DNA from: Ascidia mentula
Lineage: Eukaryota > Chordata > Ascidiacea > Phlebobranchia > Ascidiidae
Assembly: GCA_947561715.1 (NCBI GenBank)
Contig: OX387204.1
Span: 7,321,001-7,385,000 of the forward strand
DNA length: 64,000 bases
Direction: 5' to 3'
In this document: positions 32,774-44,633 of the stretch, piece after piece
Layout of the letters: each line of letters starts with the position of its first letter
Numbering within the stretch: position 1 is the first letter of the stretch
Notes under the pieces: generated by a model
Database searches by the model: none
Seen by the model: only the letters and a program-made list of their open reading frames with translations
Told to the model about the DNA's origin: nothing
Position numbers and translations under genes: made by a program

Positions 32774-33718
32774 CGTTGACAAATTTTAAACACGAGTAAA
32801 TTCTTGTGACTCAGTACTTTTTTTATCCCAGTAACTTCCCAGAAAATTTAGGCTGTATAATGAACATGTAAGCACTGTCAAAAAAAATCAAGCTAGCACA
32901 ACCATTTTAGATATCATCATTTCACGCCTGTTCAAATGCATCGTTGAAATACCAGAGAAAATACACCATTGCTTCCTTTGTCTGTCCCTGGCAGAACTTT
33001 CGTGTTTGTCCCACGACAAATTCTTTTTTGTTGATACACGCCATTTATTTCGCGAGGACAATGCTGTCGTAAAGTTTAATCCTTTGTAAATTCGCGTTCT
33101 ACAGCAGGCAAAGAGAGGCTTTCGTCACGTCACATGTCCCAATGAGCTTTCACATAATTGACACTCATCAAATGCAAGACAGCTTATAATCATTCACCGT
33201 GTACGAAATTCTGGACTTTTTTGCAAAATCCAAACGTAACGATGTCCAGTATCAGCAACTCGTAAAATCATGTCCAAAGGATAGTAATAGTTTTAACGGT
33301 CTGCCCCCAACATGTTTTGTCATAAGAAAGCAGGGATGGTTTCATTTTTGCCTAAACTAAAACTATGGACCCAAGCACATTATAAGCATTATTCGATTTT
33401 TGTTTTCTACCCATTGCTGTAATTTGTGTTGTTATTTATTCCCGTAATGCCTGTTTTGTGTCTCTGTGCTGTTAAAATTGATCCATAGCCTGGTTTATTT
33501 GCAACCAGAAATTGTAGTAGGCTACTTTTATAAATTAAACCATAATCGTAGGAATCGAAATCGTGGATGTTGTGTATTTTTAATTTAAAAATGACCCAGC
33601 TCTTACTTCGTTTGTGTGTGTGGAACGATAGGAGTTTTCTGCCCAGTAACAAGACATCTAAATTGTCACCAGATCGATTGTTGAACTATTTTTGTCGTTG
33701 AGGAGAAAATTGCAAACA

Positions 33719-34649
33719 TTAAAGTGCATATGACACGGCCATGACAACTTTGCGTAAAACTAAAGGTACATCTACAACAAACATATATACAAAGTTTTAC
33801 GGTTCTACGTCAACTAAAAAATGTAGAAAACTGCACGAAAAGTAACAGCGACCAAAAATCCTAAACCTTTTGCGCTGAGGAGAAAAGGACATCACATAAA
33901 GGCGCTTGCGTCGAAAAAATGCATTGTTTAGATAGGAGAAGGCGCCTGTTTTTGCAGATATCGAATAGTTTCAAACATAGGAGAATCCACAGATTACGTT
34001 ACCTTAAAGGTCAGGACAGGGTTTTGCATCACACAAAAATTTGGCATTGTGACGTCACGAATCGAAGGCTTATTTGTCCCTAATTAACGGAAGACCATAG
34101 GGTGTAGCAGAAACGACATAACTGTGAGTGGACAAAACGACAATGATAAACTAATGGTTTGTCTCTGTCGTGTTTTCAAAAGTTCATGTATCACGTTAGC
34201 GATCATAAATGCTGTAACAACAAGAACACCCTGTCCCAGTAACTGTTTTATTATTACACAACTAAATAAGACATAATAGGTCGAACAGCGGCCATCTGTC
34301 TTCAGCTTAAATTAACATCAAAATCCGTTTATTGCACTTGTTCACTTTTTTTCCCCTGTTTAATGCAATATTATGCTTAAACCAGTTTTACAATGTTTTC
34401 CATTCCTACGCATAAGGCTTGCTGCCAGCACTCGCGCTCGACCGAAGCACCTTCTATGACGTCACGCAACAATATCTCGCTTTCGCACGATTTCGTTCGC
34501 AGCGGCAAAAGTGCGACTTTGATCAGCTGTATCTCAGGAACCAGTCGTCGTATCAAGCTACTTTTTTCGCCAGAAATGTTCTAAAGTTATGAACATTTCT
34601 TAGTTTGATTATTAACATGTTTGATTTTTACGTGTCATATGCACTTTAA
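33719..34649. mobile_element. piggyBac-like MITE, 0.93 kb
   Basis: Terminal inverted repeats TTAAAGTGCATATGACACG (33719-33737) and its exact reverse complement (34631-34649) bound the element. TTAA stands at both ends in the position of a piggyBac target duplication, with the element proper starting AGTGCATATG. No transposase-like frame is inside, so it is non-autonomous. It lies in the 1.2-kb stretch present in copy 1 but not copy 2 of the duplicated block. A decayed hammerhead motif lies inside (about 34265-34310). Confidence 0.7.
34265..34310 (+). ncRNA. decayed hammerhead motif inside the MITE
   Basis: ATAATAGGTCGAACAGCGGC and CCATCTGTCTTCAGCTTA align with the 3' two thirds of the 9.67-kb hammerhead. 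The CTGATGA core and GAAA are altered, so it is not expected to cleave. Confidence 0.4.
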
Positions 34650-35128
34650 GGTAAATATCTGCAAAAGTTACGTAAAAATCTGGAAACAAACTAAAGGGTT
34701 TGCGTTGTATCAGCATTTTATATGTATTCCGTCTGCAGTCTGAACACCTTCGCAAACTTGTCAATTACTCAACACAAAACCAAACAGTTATTTTGAAAAA
34801 ATCGCCATATCTTGCGTTAATAATTTATCTATGTATTAAAGCACGCTCGATGTCAGGAACTCGGCTTACGGCTCATCAGGACCCGCAGCCAAGTTTAACA
34901 GGCGCATAAGCGCGAATGAAAGAAGACACAAGGAAAGAGTCGTTCTGCATTTGCTTCGGACGCTTCTAACAGAGACGAAACAGCATGGACATCAAAAGAA
35001 AAAACTCTCATAGGTTGCAAAAATGAACTCGTTTATTTATAATACAAATACTTTTCCCAACTTCTTGGAAAAGCCTGTTACCTTGACAGTATTATAACTT
35101 GTCACAAAATCATTCGAACGCCAAAAGT

Positions 35129-35617
35129 TCAGAACCTCATGGCATCATAGTAAGATGGTGGTGGTTTTGGATTATTTGTAGCCATCGCTGGAGACAGGTT
35201 CATGGAATTATATGGTGGTTGGTTCAGTTGTCTCTGAACAGTTGCTTCAACCATATACTGCCTCTCAGGCAATGAAGGTTGGGACGACGGAGCAGTTTGT
35301 CGGGTCTGAAACGTAACAACGTCGCAACGTCGATTTATGAACAATGGCTGATTAGGGAAGTTGTTTTCGATCCTTGAAACCGGTCGACATTCTTGTGTCA
35401 TGCAAAGTAGGTAGGTTCCTATTCCAGCTATAACGATCCCTACAAGGCCTGACACGATTCCAAACGACGACTCTTCTGTCAGTATAAGGATCGGTGCAAT
35501 ACAAACAGCAGTTATGCCGTTTGTAAGCAGAAACTTCCCCCATCCTAAAAATAAAATACACTTTTTACAAAACAAGCAACATGGCACAGAGTTGACTCAC
35601 TCACTTTTCTGATTCAT
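35129..35617 (-). CDS. family B two-pass membrane protein, PPPSYYDAM tail (142 aa)
   Basis: Exon 1 is only 13 nt (35605-35617, MNQK plus one base, GTGAGT donor). Exon 2 is 35129-35544 after TTTTTAG, joined in phase 1. Spans are FLLTNGITAVCIAPILIL and FGIVSGLVGIVIAGIGTYLL. The tail has LNQPPYNSMNLSPAMAT and ends PPPSYYDAMRF, so two PPxY motifs (PPYN is PPxN-like; PPSY is canonical). A TATA box 34 bases before the ATG implies an almost absent leader. The duplicate is at 38813. Confidence 0.75.
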
Positions 35618-35645
35618 TTCTAGCCAGGTATAGACGTCTTGCTGC

Positions 35646-35651
35646 TTTATA
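35646..35651 (-). promoter_or_regulatory. TATA box close to the ATG
   Basis: TATAAA on the minus strand lies about 30 bases upstream of the ATG at 35617, so initiation at the usual distance would give a leader of only a few bases. The same arrangement recurs at 39330-39335 for the duplicate gene. Confidence 0.5.
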
Positions 35652-36949
35652 CTCGAAAAATAAAAGAACTCAAAAGTATCTTGAACTTTCCGCTTTATAT
35701 GTTGTATTTGTGCTTTGAAGTATTATGTTGTCACTCATGTGTCAAATTCCAAACACATATCCCGATATGCTTTATTCTTCTAATCCACGTACAATGTTTA
35801 GCAGGTGTAATTCCCAACGTTTTATTGAAACTGAATTTTCAGTTTTCGTACGCTTCTCCATTCCCATCGCAGCGTACATGATGTTGCATTTCTAAAAAAT
35901 ACTAATTGTTAAAAACGCATGAGCTACCAGTACTTTACTGATTGCAACTGATCTTTGCATTTTAAACTTTTTCTATTCCCTCTCTAATACTTAATTCCTG
36001 ATAGATCTGTGCAAAACATGTCAGTGCATCCTTCTTTCTGCAGAAGTTATTCCCAACTGTCTTTTGTCAAATGTGAATTCCTTAGCTTGCTTCGAAAAAC
36101 ATTAACTGTTAACATTCCTACAATAAAAACCCACATGATTGTAAAGTTAAAGAAAGAAGTGTTGTAAAAGGAGAGTGAAGCAAGTCGAAATGAGGAAGAA
36201 GGTTTTAATGGATTTTTTACGACGGACCGTTCTAAGGCCTGTTATTTGCATTCTTTGTTGCTAACGTACATCTCTTTCTTACAAAGTTTATTATTTAAAC
36301 CGCTATATACGATCCCAGCCCCTGGGCTTTGGAGCTGGCCATTAACACTCCACCCCCACCATCTTATTACACAACCAAGACGAAATCAACATTTTTGCGT
36401 GTGTTCAAAGACGAAATCAACTCTTCAATAAGGACTTGAAGCCACCATCAAAGACTCATTTTAGCAGATGTAAGTGTGATTGGAAGAAACCCGAATCAAA
36501 TTGGCCAAAGTACTATGCAAGCAATCGTGTACTGTTGTCTATTTCCAATCTTGCCAATTCGGGCAAATATGTCCTACCATTATTCCCATCAGTCAGACGG
36601 TATGATTGGACGCCAGTATAATTTTCAATGTTTACACCGGACAACATGTTGGTTATGGTTTATGGTTGGGCGAAAGGTAAACGTGACATATAGACACAAC
36701 GAAGTATGTTAGTTCTACAAATACATACAATGGTTAGACAAGTGACATTGTGTTATGTGCAGCTTTTTTTCAATAATTTGGAAAGTGTCACGAACTTAAG
36801 TTTCGCAAAACTTATGGGACACTTGTAAAAAAGTACAAATACAAGACAAAATAAGGCAAAGGCAATATACAAATCTTAGCTATGGTTAATTAAAGCGTAA
36901 TCCGTGGGCAATGTAAGTGCATAAAATAATGGCGATCAGACATTTCCTT

Positions 36950-37514
36950 TCAAGTATTCATAACATCATCATACGAAGGTGGGGCCGATCCTTGTGACGA
37001 ACTGGTTGATGTCATGGCCGCCTGCCCATAATTCGTAGAGGTGCTGTGTTGTTGACAACTGGAATGGTTGTATGGCAAAAACACTTGGGAACGTCCGTCT
37101 GTTTCGAAGAGTTGTACAGTGGTTGTGCGGCCATGGTTTTGTCTTAAGTAGCTCTGTTGAATAAGATACGGCTGTTGTTGCTGGACAGCGGTGGTTGCAA
37201 TAACGACTGTGCCATTGTTGGTAGCTCTAGCCATTTGGTGCCTCAGAATGCAGGCCGCCACTATGCTTGTAAATATAAAAACGCAACCAATCATAAGTAG
37301 GACTGTTCCACCAGACGGAGAAGCCCCGCTGATCAGTAAAGCGATCCCACCAACACAAAAAATCATACCAACTAGTACCAGAGATTTCGCGACGTCTAAA
37401 ATACAAATTATGTTTCAGGTTTCAATGTGACTTTGCTGTGTTTCGATTTGATCTAAATGACTTACTGCTTTTCTGTTGATTGTTGACGTGCCTCTGGACT
37501 TGCGCTCGGGGCAT
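36950..37514 (-). CDS. family B two-pass membrane protein, PPSYDDV tail (164 aa)
   Basis: Exon 1 is 37466-37514 and exon 2 is 36950-37395, joined in phase 1, identical in structure to the gene at 32209. The spans and tail are the same except for a few residues (ETDGRS for ETGGRS, NHSS for NQSS, PPSYDDV for PPSYDYV). This copy has the more usual acidic residues after PPxY and may be closer to the ancestral form. Confidence 0.8.
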
Positions 37515-38812
37515 CGTTGACAAATTTTAAACACGAGTAAATTCTTGTGACTCAGTACTTTTTTTATCCCAGTAACTTCCCAGAAAATTTAGGCTGTATA
37601 ATGAACGTGTAAGCACTGTCAAAAAAAAGCAAGCTAGCACAACCATTTTAGATATCATCATTTCACGCCTGTTCAAATGCATCGTTGAAATGCCAGAGAA
37701 AATACACGTTTGCTTTCTTTGTCTGTCCCTGGCAGAACTTTCGTGTTTGTCCCACGACAATTCTTTTTTGTTGATACACGCCGTTTATTTCGCGAGGACA
37801 ATGCTGTCGTAAAGTTTAATCCTTTGTAAATTCGCGTTCTACAGCAGGCAAAGATAGATAGGCTTTCGTCACGTCACATGTCCCAATGAGCTTTCACATA
37901 ATTGACACTCATCAAATGCAAGACAGCTTATAATCATTCACCGTGTACGAAATTCTGGATTTTTTTGCAAAATCCAAACGTAACGATGTCCAGTATCAGC
38001 AACTCGTAAAATCATGTCCAAAGGATAGTAATAGTTTTAACGGTCTGCCCCCAACATGTTTTGTCCTAAGAAAGTAGGCATGGTTTCATTTTTGCCTAAA
38101 CTAAAACGATGGACCCAAGCACATTATAAGCATTATTCGATTTTTGTTTTCTACCCATTGCTGTAATTTGTGTTGCTATTTATTCTCGTAATGCCTGTTT
38201 TGTGTCTTTGTGCTGTTAAAATTAATCCATAGCCTGGTTTATTTGCAACCAGAAATTGTAGTAGGCTACTTTTATAAATTAAACCATAATCGTAGGAATT
38301 GAAATCGTTGATGATCTTCGCAAACTTGTAAATTACTCAACACAAAACCAAACAGTTATTTTGAAAAACAGCCACAATCAGGTGCTCAATAATACGCGCA
38401 CAACAGCTAAGCGTCCCTTTTTATTGAAGCCAATAGCAACATAACATACACCGAAACACATCGAGATAATACATCACCTTATCTTGTGTTAATAATTTAT
38501 CTATGTATTAAAGCACGCTCGATGTCAGGAACTCGGCTTACGGCTCATAGGCGACAAATGTCGACAATCAGGACCCGCAGTTTTTAACAGGCGCATAAGC
38601 GCGAATGAAAGAAGACACAAGGAAAGAGTCGTTCTGCATTTGCTTCGGACGCTTCTAACAGAGACGAAACAGCATGGACATCAAAAGAAAAAACTCTCAT
38701 AGGTTGCAAAAATGAACTCATTTATTTATAATACAAATACTTTTCCCAACTTATTGGAAAAGCCTGTTACTTTGACAGTATTATAACACAAAGTCATTCG
38801 AACGCCAAAAGT

Positions 38813-39301
38813 TCATAACCTCATGGCCTCATAGTAAGATGGTGGTGGTTTTGGATTATTTGTAGCCATCGCTGGAGACAGGTTCATGGAATTATATGGT
38901 GGTTGGTTCAGTTGTCTCTGAACAGTTGCTTCAACCATACACTGCCTCTCAGGCAATGAAGGTTGGGACGACGGAACAGTTTGTCGTGTCTGAAACGTAA
39001 CAACGTCGCAACGTCGATTTATGAACAATGGCTGATTAGGGAAGTTGTTTTCGATCCTTGAAACCGGTCGACGTTCTTGTCTCATGCAAAGTAGGTAGGT
39101 TCCTATTCCAGCTATAACGATCCCTACAAGGCCTGACACGATTCCAAACGACGACTTTTCTGTTAGTATGAGGATCGGTGCAATACAAACAGCAGTTATG
39201 CCGTTTGTAAGCAGACACTTCCCCCATCCTAAAAATAAAATACACTTTTTACAAAAAAAGCAACATGGCACAGAGTTGACTCACTCACTTTTCTGATTCA
39301 T
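38813..39301 (-). CDS. family B two-pass membrane protein, PPPSYYEAM tail (142 aa)
   Basis: Exon 1 is 39289-39301 (13 nt, MNQK plus one base). Exon 2 is 38813-39228. Duplicate of the gene at 35129 with scattered conservative changes (EKSS for EESS, MRQERR for MTQECR, YYEAMRL for YYDAMRF). The hydrophobic spans and the two proline-rich motifs are kept, which suggests selection on the protein since duplication. Confidence 0.75.
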
Positions 39302-39785
39302 TTCTAGCCAGGTATAGACGTCTTGCTGCTTTATACTCGAAAAATAAAAGAACTCAAAAGTATCTTGAACTTTCCGCTTTATTGCTTGTATTTGTGCTTT
39401 GAAGTATTATGTTGTCACTCATGTGTCAAATTCCAAACACATATCCCGATATGCTTTATTCTTCTAATCCACGTACAATGTTTAGCAGGTGTAATTCCCA
39501 ACGTTTTATTGAAACTGAATTTCTTCGTCCGCTTTGACAAATACCATCTGTTGACTCGACATCGACAAAAAACAACATCGTTAAAAAAACAGCGGTTTCG
39601 TTTCGGTGAAAAGAAATATATTATGAAACGGGCTGGGTCTGTTCTCAAATTCATTCTTTTTGGAAAATACCAGGAGAGAGTGACGTTTTTTTGTAAAGCT
39701 CTGATTTTTATTCTTTGCAATCAACTAAAAGCCCGCGTGTGCCCTTTCCTTCTTCTCAACAAAAATTTTAGTGCCATTTGTCCAA

Positions 39786-39845
39786 GTAGATGGAGACCGG
39801 TTCATGGAATTATATGGTGGTTGGTTAAGTTGCCTCTGTAAGTTC
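39786..39845 (-). pseudogene. family B tail remnant
   Basis: The minus strand encodes a fragment close to LNQPPYNSMN of the 35129/38813 genes, followed by unrelated sequence. No spans are attached, so it is a truncated duplicate. Confidence 0.45.
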
Positions 39846-40544
39846 CTGTTCCAGTTGTAACGAGCCCTACTTATAACCATTCCGTACACCGACGACTTTA
39901 ATGTAACTAGCCATTGGTGCTAAACAAACAGAACTAACGTCGTTCATAGACACATACATTCCTCTTCCTTAAATTGCAAAGAACTTCTTAGAAGTAAGAA
40001 ACATTGCACAGAATTGACTCACTTCCTTGTTTTGTTTATCTACCCACCTATATCTTACATCTTTAGCTGCGTTATACTTCAAAAGCAAACGAACCTAAAA
40101 ATATCTTAAGCTCCCGTTATTTCGTTTAATTTTGTAATTCAAATTGATACGTAGATTTTTGTAATCATGTCAGTTTAATAAATTTCGTTGTCATTTATCT
40201 TGTGGCACAACTCGCAATGGCTATGTCATAGGTCGCAGTAAAAATGTGTTTAAGAGGTTCAGACCCGGGGAGAAAGTCAGCTGTGGTTAATTAATAACTA
40301 GCTAAACACACGTAGGATACGTAGCGGGTTATTTGGTTGTTGTGACTGCTTTTTACTGCTCACAAATCTCCATTGTCAAAAACCTGCCACAGAAAAGAGC
40401 TTTAATAACATAAAAGAGTGAGGTTATGTAAATTATATATGAGGAATCAAAGCAAGATTTCCTATTATTTTGAATACAACAGGCAACAGCTAACACATTC
40501 TCAAGCTTGTAACTGTTCCATCCACATGAAGCCAAACCGTGCTG

Positions 40545-41096
40545 ATGAGCAGCAGTAATCAGATGCGCAATATTGCGCATATCGTAACCAGTAAGTACCA
40601 GTTTTAGTTTTTGATCTGAATGGGAATTGCTAAATCCCTTTATTTTTAGTGACGGACAAAACGAAATGCTGCTATTGGTTTTTGTATGTCTTCGTTGTAT
40701 CTTTCTCCATTACGGGAGCAGTTTTTATGGTAATCAGGATCGAGCCACGATGGTGGTTATGGGAGTGTTGGTAGATGGTGGTTTCGTTATAGAACCAAAA
40801 CTGTGGCCACTGACAGACACACCGTTGCTTCGACAAACGTGCAACAACAACGACGACTTACGTTGTTAACGAGAGGAAGACCTATACTGTTGACACACAC
40901 ACACCGGGAGCCACAAGCACCGAGCTATGTGTGGACGCACCATACACGGTAGCAAACACAACTATGTACAGAAGCCAGGTGGGTGTGACGAACTCGGCTT
41001 ACGACTCATGGACAGCAAATGTCGAGAATCAGGGCCCGCCTTCACACGAAGTGTTTGGAAAATATTACTCAGGCAATTCAAACGTGTACAAATGCT
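40545..41096 (+). pseudogene. damaged relative of the 29658 gene, copy 1
   Basis: Exon 1 is 40545-40590 (MSSSNQMRNIAHIVT plus one base, GTAAGT donor) and exon 2 starts at 40650, with the family phase. The frame gives MTDKTKCCYWFLYVFVVSFS, one span, then ends soon after a deletion relative to the intact gene. The rest of the tail lies in other frames, and in this copy a dinucleotide gain in a CA run disrupts it further; the PPSYEE part is also changed. Most likely a pseudogene. The ancestral start codon is lost and a downstream ATG takes its place. Confidence 0.6.
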
Positions 41097-41099
41097 GAT

Positions 41100-42075
41100 G
41101 CGGATGTTCAAATAAATGTTTACACGTGTGCTTGGAACGCTTTTAAAAAGGACGCAAAAACATAATTTTTTAACGTGTTACGAACGGGATCGAGATGTAC
41201 TGTTTGCTGTACCTGTATTGAACTAAGGACTCTTTTACGACGTTGTTTGCGACGATAAATGTATTCTTTCTTTCTAAAAAAGTTTACTTTGTCCATTAAC
41301 TCCACATCGAGCATCTTCTCGTATCTTCAACCAAGCAAAACTAATGTGTCATTTTATGACTACACTTTCTCTTCGTACATTATTTTGCACAAACTTGGTT
41401 ACATAACAATTGTGCATGAAACAAAGAGCGATTTTTTCCTTTATATCTTTGTTTTTTGAGCGAATATACATTTTTGATTATGTGTCGTTGTGTAAAAAGT
41501 TGAAAATGTGTTAATACATTCCATAAATGTCCAAAACTAGACCCCCCATCTGGACCTTTTGGTACCTATTTTACGACCAACAATATTGTTTACGATCAGT
41601 ATTTATTTTTTTCTGGCAAATCCATGTTCATATCTGAATAGCCTACAACAATGTAGTATAAGAAACGTTGACACGATTATATAGGTTTACAACCTCTACG
41701 GTTTTGCAGTACCTCTTTGTAGTATTCTGGGTATTTCTTCTAAAGTGGCTGTCGTGACGATAAGGCGGATGTTGAGCTGGCAGTCGGGATTATAGTCCAC
41801 GAAAACCCGAAAATCGCTTACTGCACGCAATGCAAACTAAACACCTTTCAACCCCAATATGGTGACATCCACACCGCTGCATTAAATGCAGTTATTTACA
41901 AACTTTGTTTCAACTTTTTTCCAATCAATACACTTTCGGAAAGTATGTAATCAACTGCAGCTGTGGGAAAATACAAAACGTGTACAACCGTACATAATAT
42001 GCAGGCATCTAATTTATTCATTGTTTCCATAATTTAATTTTTCTCGTCCTCATTGTGAAAGAGTCCCGGCCGACC
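41100..42075. other. intergenic part of unit 1
   Basis: 3' flanks of the convergent plus- and minus-strand genes. It is repeated with small changes in the other two units. No gene seen. Confidence 0.5.
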
Positions 42076-42079
42076 GTTG

Positions 42080-42554
42080 TTAGACATATACCGGATTCCT
42101 ATATATTTCCTTATGTCCTGGAGGCATACGTAAAGACACAAGAAGATCTTTTTCAGCTGTGTCCTGATGTTCCCCCTCCAGCAACTGAGATTGCGAGGGT
42201 TGGGTACTGGGCTCTGCCCCAGTCGCAATAACTTCGCAGTTTTGATTATTTAAGATTTGTCGTTGGTTAGGGCAGTCGTTGGCAATTCTCGGAACTATCT
42301 GTTCTTTTTGCTTTCGTGAAAGAATGCAAACTCCAGTACAGATTTTTACAAGCCCTACACAGCCCATAACGATTACTAGTAATACCGAGTATCCTTTCAC
42401 TATTGGAATCACGGCCACGCAAAGCGATAAAATGCCACTCACAATCAGCAACGCCGCAAAACAGTGACCTGAAAATAATGGAGATTTATTATTTTCCAGC
42501 AGACTACATGAAGGAAACAATCCACTTACTTATCCCAAGTTGTCTTCTTTCCAT
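42080..42554 (-). CDS. family C two-pass membrane protein with NPVY tail (137 aa), copy 1
   Basis: Exon 1 is 42530-42554 (MERRQLGI plus one base, GTAAGT donor). Exon 2 is 42080-42468 after TTATTTTCAG, joined in phase 1. Spans are CFAALLIVSGILSLCVAVIP and VLLVIVMGCVGLVKICTGVC. The tail is polar, rich in Gln/Glu (STQPSQSQLLEGEHQD), and ends EIYRNPVYV. NPVY fits the NPxY signal recognised by PTB-domain and clathrin-adaptor proteins; the last residues could also bind a PDZ domain. There is no PPxY. Spans, exon structure and position tie it to family B. Both ends should be cytosolic. Function inferred only from motifs. Confidence 0.75.
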
Positions 42555-43319
42555 TCTGCGTTTCTTCAAAATCAAAACGTAAGTACTGTCTGTTATCAAA
42601 ACCACCCGCTCGGTATTGCGCTGATGCTCTTCTGTTACAATTACATAGGCTACTAAGCTTTGGTTTCACAAACGTTTTGATGGCAACGTAGTTAAACAGG
42701 GGTTGTTGGCATTAGAGGTTGCTGGGACCGCTTTGTATGCCTAAGCAGACACTTCCCGCATAGTAAAAATAAAATACACTTTTTACAAAAAGGCAACATG
42801 GCACAGAGTTGACTCACTCACTTTTCTTGTTCATTTCTAGCCAGGTATAGACGTCTTGCTGCTTTATACTCGAAAAATAAAAGAACTCAAAAGTATCTTG
42901 AACTTTCCGCTTTATTGCTTGTATTTGTGCTCTAAAGTGTTATGTTGTCACTCATGTGTTTAATTCCAAACACACATCCCGATATGTTTTATTCTTCTAT
43001 TCCACGTACAATGTTTAGCAGGTGTAATTCCCAACGTTTTATTGAAACTGAATTTCTTCGTCCGCTTTGACAAATACCATCTGTTGACTCGACATCGACA
43101 AAAAACAACATCGTTAAAAAAACAGCGGTTTCGTTTCGGTGAAAAGAAATATATTTTAAACGGGCTGGGTCTGTTCTTGAATTCATTCATTTTGGAAAAT
43201 ACCAGGAGAGAGTGACGTTTCTTTGTAAAGCTCTGGATTTTGTATTCTTTGCAATCAACCAAAAGCCCGCGTGTGCCCTTTCCTTCTTCTCAACAAAAAT
43301 TTTAGTGCCATTTGTCCAA

Positions 43320-43379
43320 GTAGATGGAGACCGGTTCATGGAATTATATGGTGGTTGGTTCAATTGCCTCTGTAAGCTC
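43320..43379 (-). pseudogene. family B tail remnant, unit 2
   Basis: The minus strand reads QRQLNQPPYNSMNRSPS, matching QRQLNQPPYNSMNLSPA of the 38813 gene, with no spans attached. Confidence 0.5.
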
Positions 43380-44054
43380 TTATTCCAGTTGTAACGAGCC
43401 CTACTTATAACCATTCCGTACACCGACGACTTTAATGTAACTAGCCATTGGTGCTAAACAAAACAGAACTAACGCCGTTCATAGTCACATACACCCCTCT
43501 TCCTTAAAATGCAAAATACTTCTTAGAAGTAAGAAACATTGCATAGAATTGACTTACTTCCTTGTCTTGTTTATCTAGCCACCTATATCTTACATCTTTA
43601 TCTTACAGCTATAGCTGCGTTATACTTCAAAAGCAAACGAACCCAAAACTATCTTAAGCTCCCGTTATTTCGTTTAATTTTGTAATTCAAATTGATACAT
43701 AGATTTTTGTAATCATGTCAGTTAAATCAATTTCGTTGTCATTTATCTTCTGGCACAACTCGCAATGGCTATGTCATAGGTCACAGTAAAAATGTGTTTA
43801 AGAGGTTCAGACATAACTGGGGAGAAAGTGAACTGTGGTCAATTAATAACTAGCTAAACATACGTAGGATACGATGCGGGTTGTTTGGTTGTTGCGACTG
43901 CTCTTTGCTGCTCACAAATCTCCATTGTCAAAAACCTGCCACAGAAAATAAGGAAATCAAAGCAAGATTTCCTATTATTTTGAATACTATAGACAATAGC
44001 TAACACATTCTCAAGCTTGTAACTGTGCCATCCACATGAAGCCAAACCGTGCTG

Positions 44055-44633
44055 ATGAGCAGCAGTAATCAGATGCGCAATATTGCGCATATCGTAACCA
44101 GTAAGTACCAGTTTTAGTTTTTGATCTGAATGGGAATTGCTAAATCCCTTTATTTTTAGTGACGGACAAAACGAAATGCTGCTATTGGTTTTTGTATGTC
44201 TTCGTTGTATCTTTCTCCATTACGGGAGCAGTTTTTATGGTAATCAGGATCGAGCCACGATGGTGGCTATGGGAGTGTTGGTAGATGCTGGTTTCGTTAT
44301 AGAACAAAATCTGTGGCCACTGACAGACACACCGTTGCTTCGACAAACGTGCAACAACAACGACGACTTACGTTGTTAACGAGAGGAAGACCTATACTGT
44401 TGACACACACACCGGGAGCCACAAGCACCGAGCTATGTGTGGACGCACCTCACACGGTAGCAAACACAACTATGTACAGAAGCCAGGTGGGTGTGACGAA
44501 CTCGGCTTACGACTCATGGACAGCAAATGTCGAGAATCAGGACCCGCCTTCATACGAGGAAGTGTTTGGAAAGCAGTACCCGAACAATCAAGTTCAAACG
44601 TGTACAAATGCTGATTCGGAAATGTTCAAATAA
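44055..44633 (+). pseudogene. damaged relative of the 29658 gene, copy 2, tail intact
   Basis: Exon 1 is 44055-44100 and exon 2 starts at 44160. The first frame encodes one span and stops after about 55 residues. A second frame, open from about 44313 to the TAA at 44633, keeps the cytosolic tail: STNVQQQRRL, ELCVDAPHTVANTTMYRSQV, DPPSYEEVFGKQYPNNQV. A host-gene pseudogene is the simplest reading. Alternatively a GTATGT donor inside the span region (near 44191) could splice to a TTATAG acceptor (near 44303) in the right phase, giving a protein with the tail and PPxY but without a membrane span. Nothing here proves that splice. Confidence 0.55.

Larger units (their letters stand above)
31147..35833. 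repeat. duplicated two-gene block, copy 1 (4.7 kb)
   Basis: Matches 35838-39521 in order and orientation, including non-coding sequence (for example TTCGTACGCTTCTCCATTCC at each start). It contains the genes at 32209 and 35129. About 1.2 kb (33567-34743) that includes a MITE is absent from copy 2, and copy 2 has about 100 bp (near 38375-38475) absent here. Confidence 0.8.
35838..39521. repeat. duplicated two-gene block, copy 2 (3.7 kb)
   Basis: Second copy of 31147-35833, lacking the MITE-bearing stretch. It contains the genes at 36950 and 38813. Confidence 0.8.
39209..42742. repeat. tandem array of about 3.5-kb units, unit 1
   Basis: Starts at AAGCAGACACTTCCC in exon 2 of the gene at 38813; the same start recurs at 42743 and 46264. 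Content: family B remnant (minus), damaged family B gene (plus), family C gene (minus). Confidence 0.85.

Noticed and set aside
33719-34649. Short open frames inside the MITE
   Set aside because: No transposase-like motif and too short; the element is non-autonomous.
39323-39841. 172-codon plus-strand open frame
   Set aside because: It runs antisense through first-exon and promoter sequence of a family B gene and a tail remnant, and the copies in units 2 and 3 do not keep it open.
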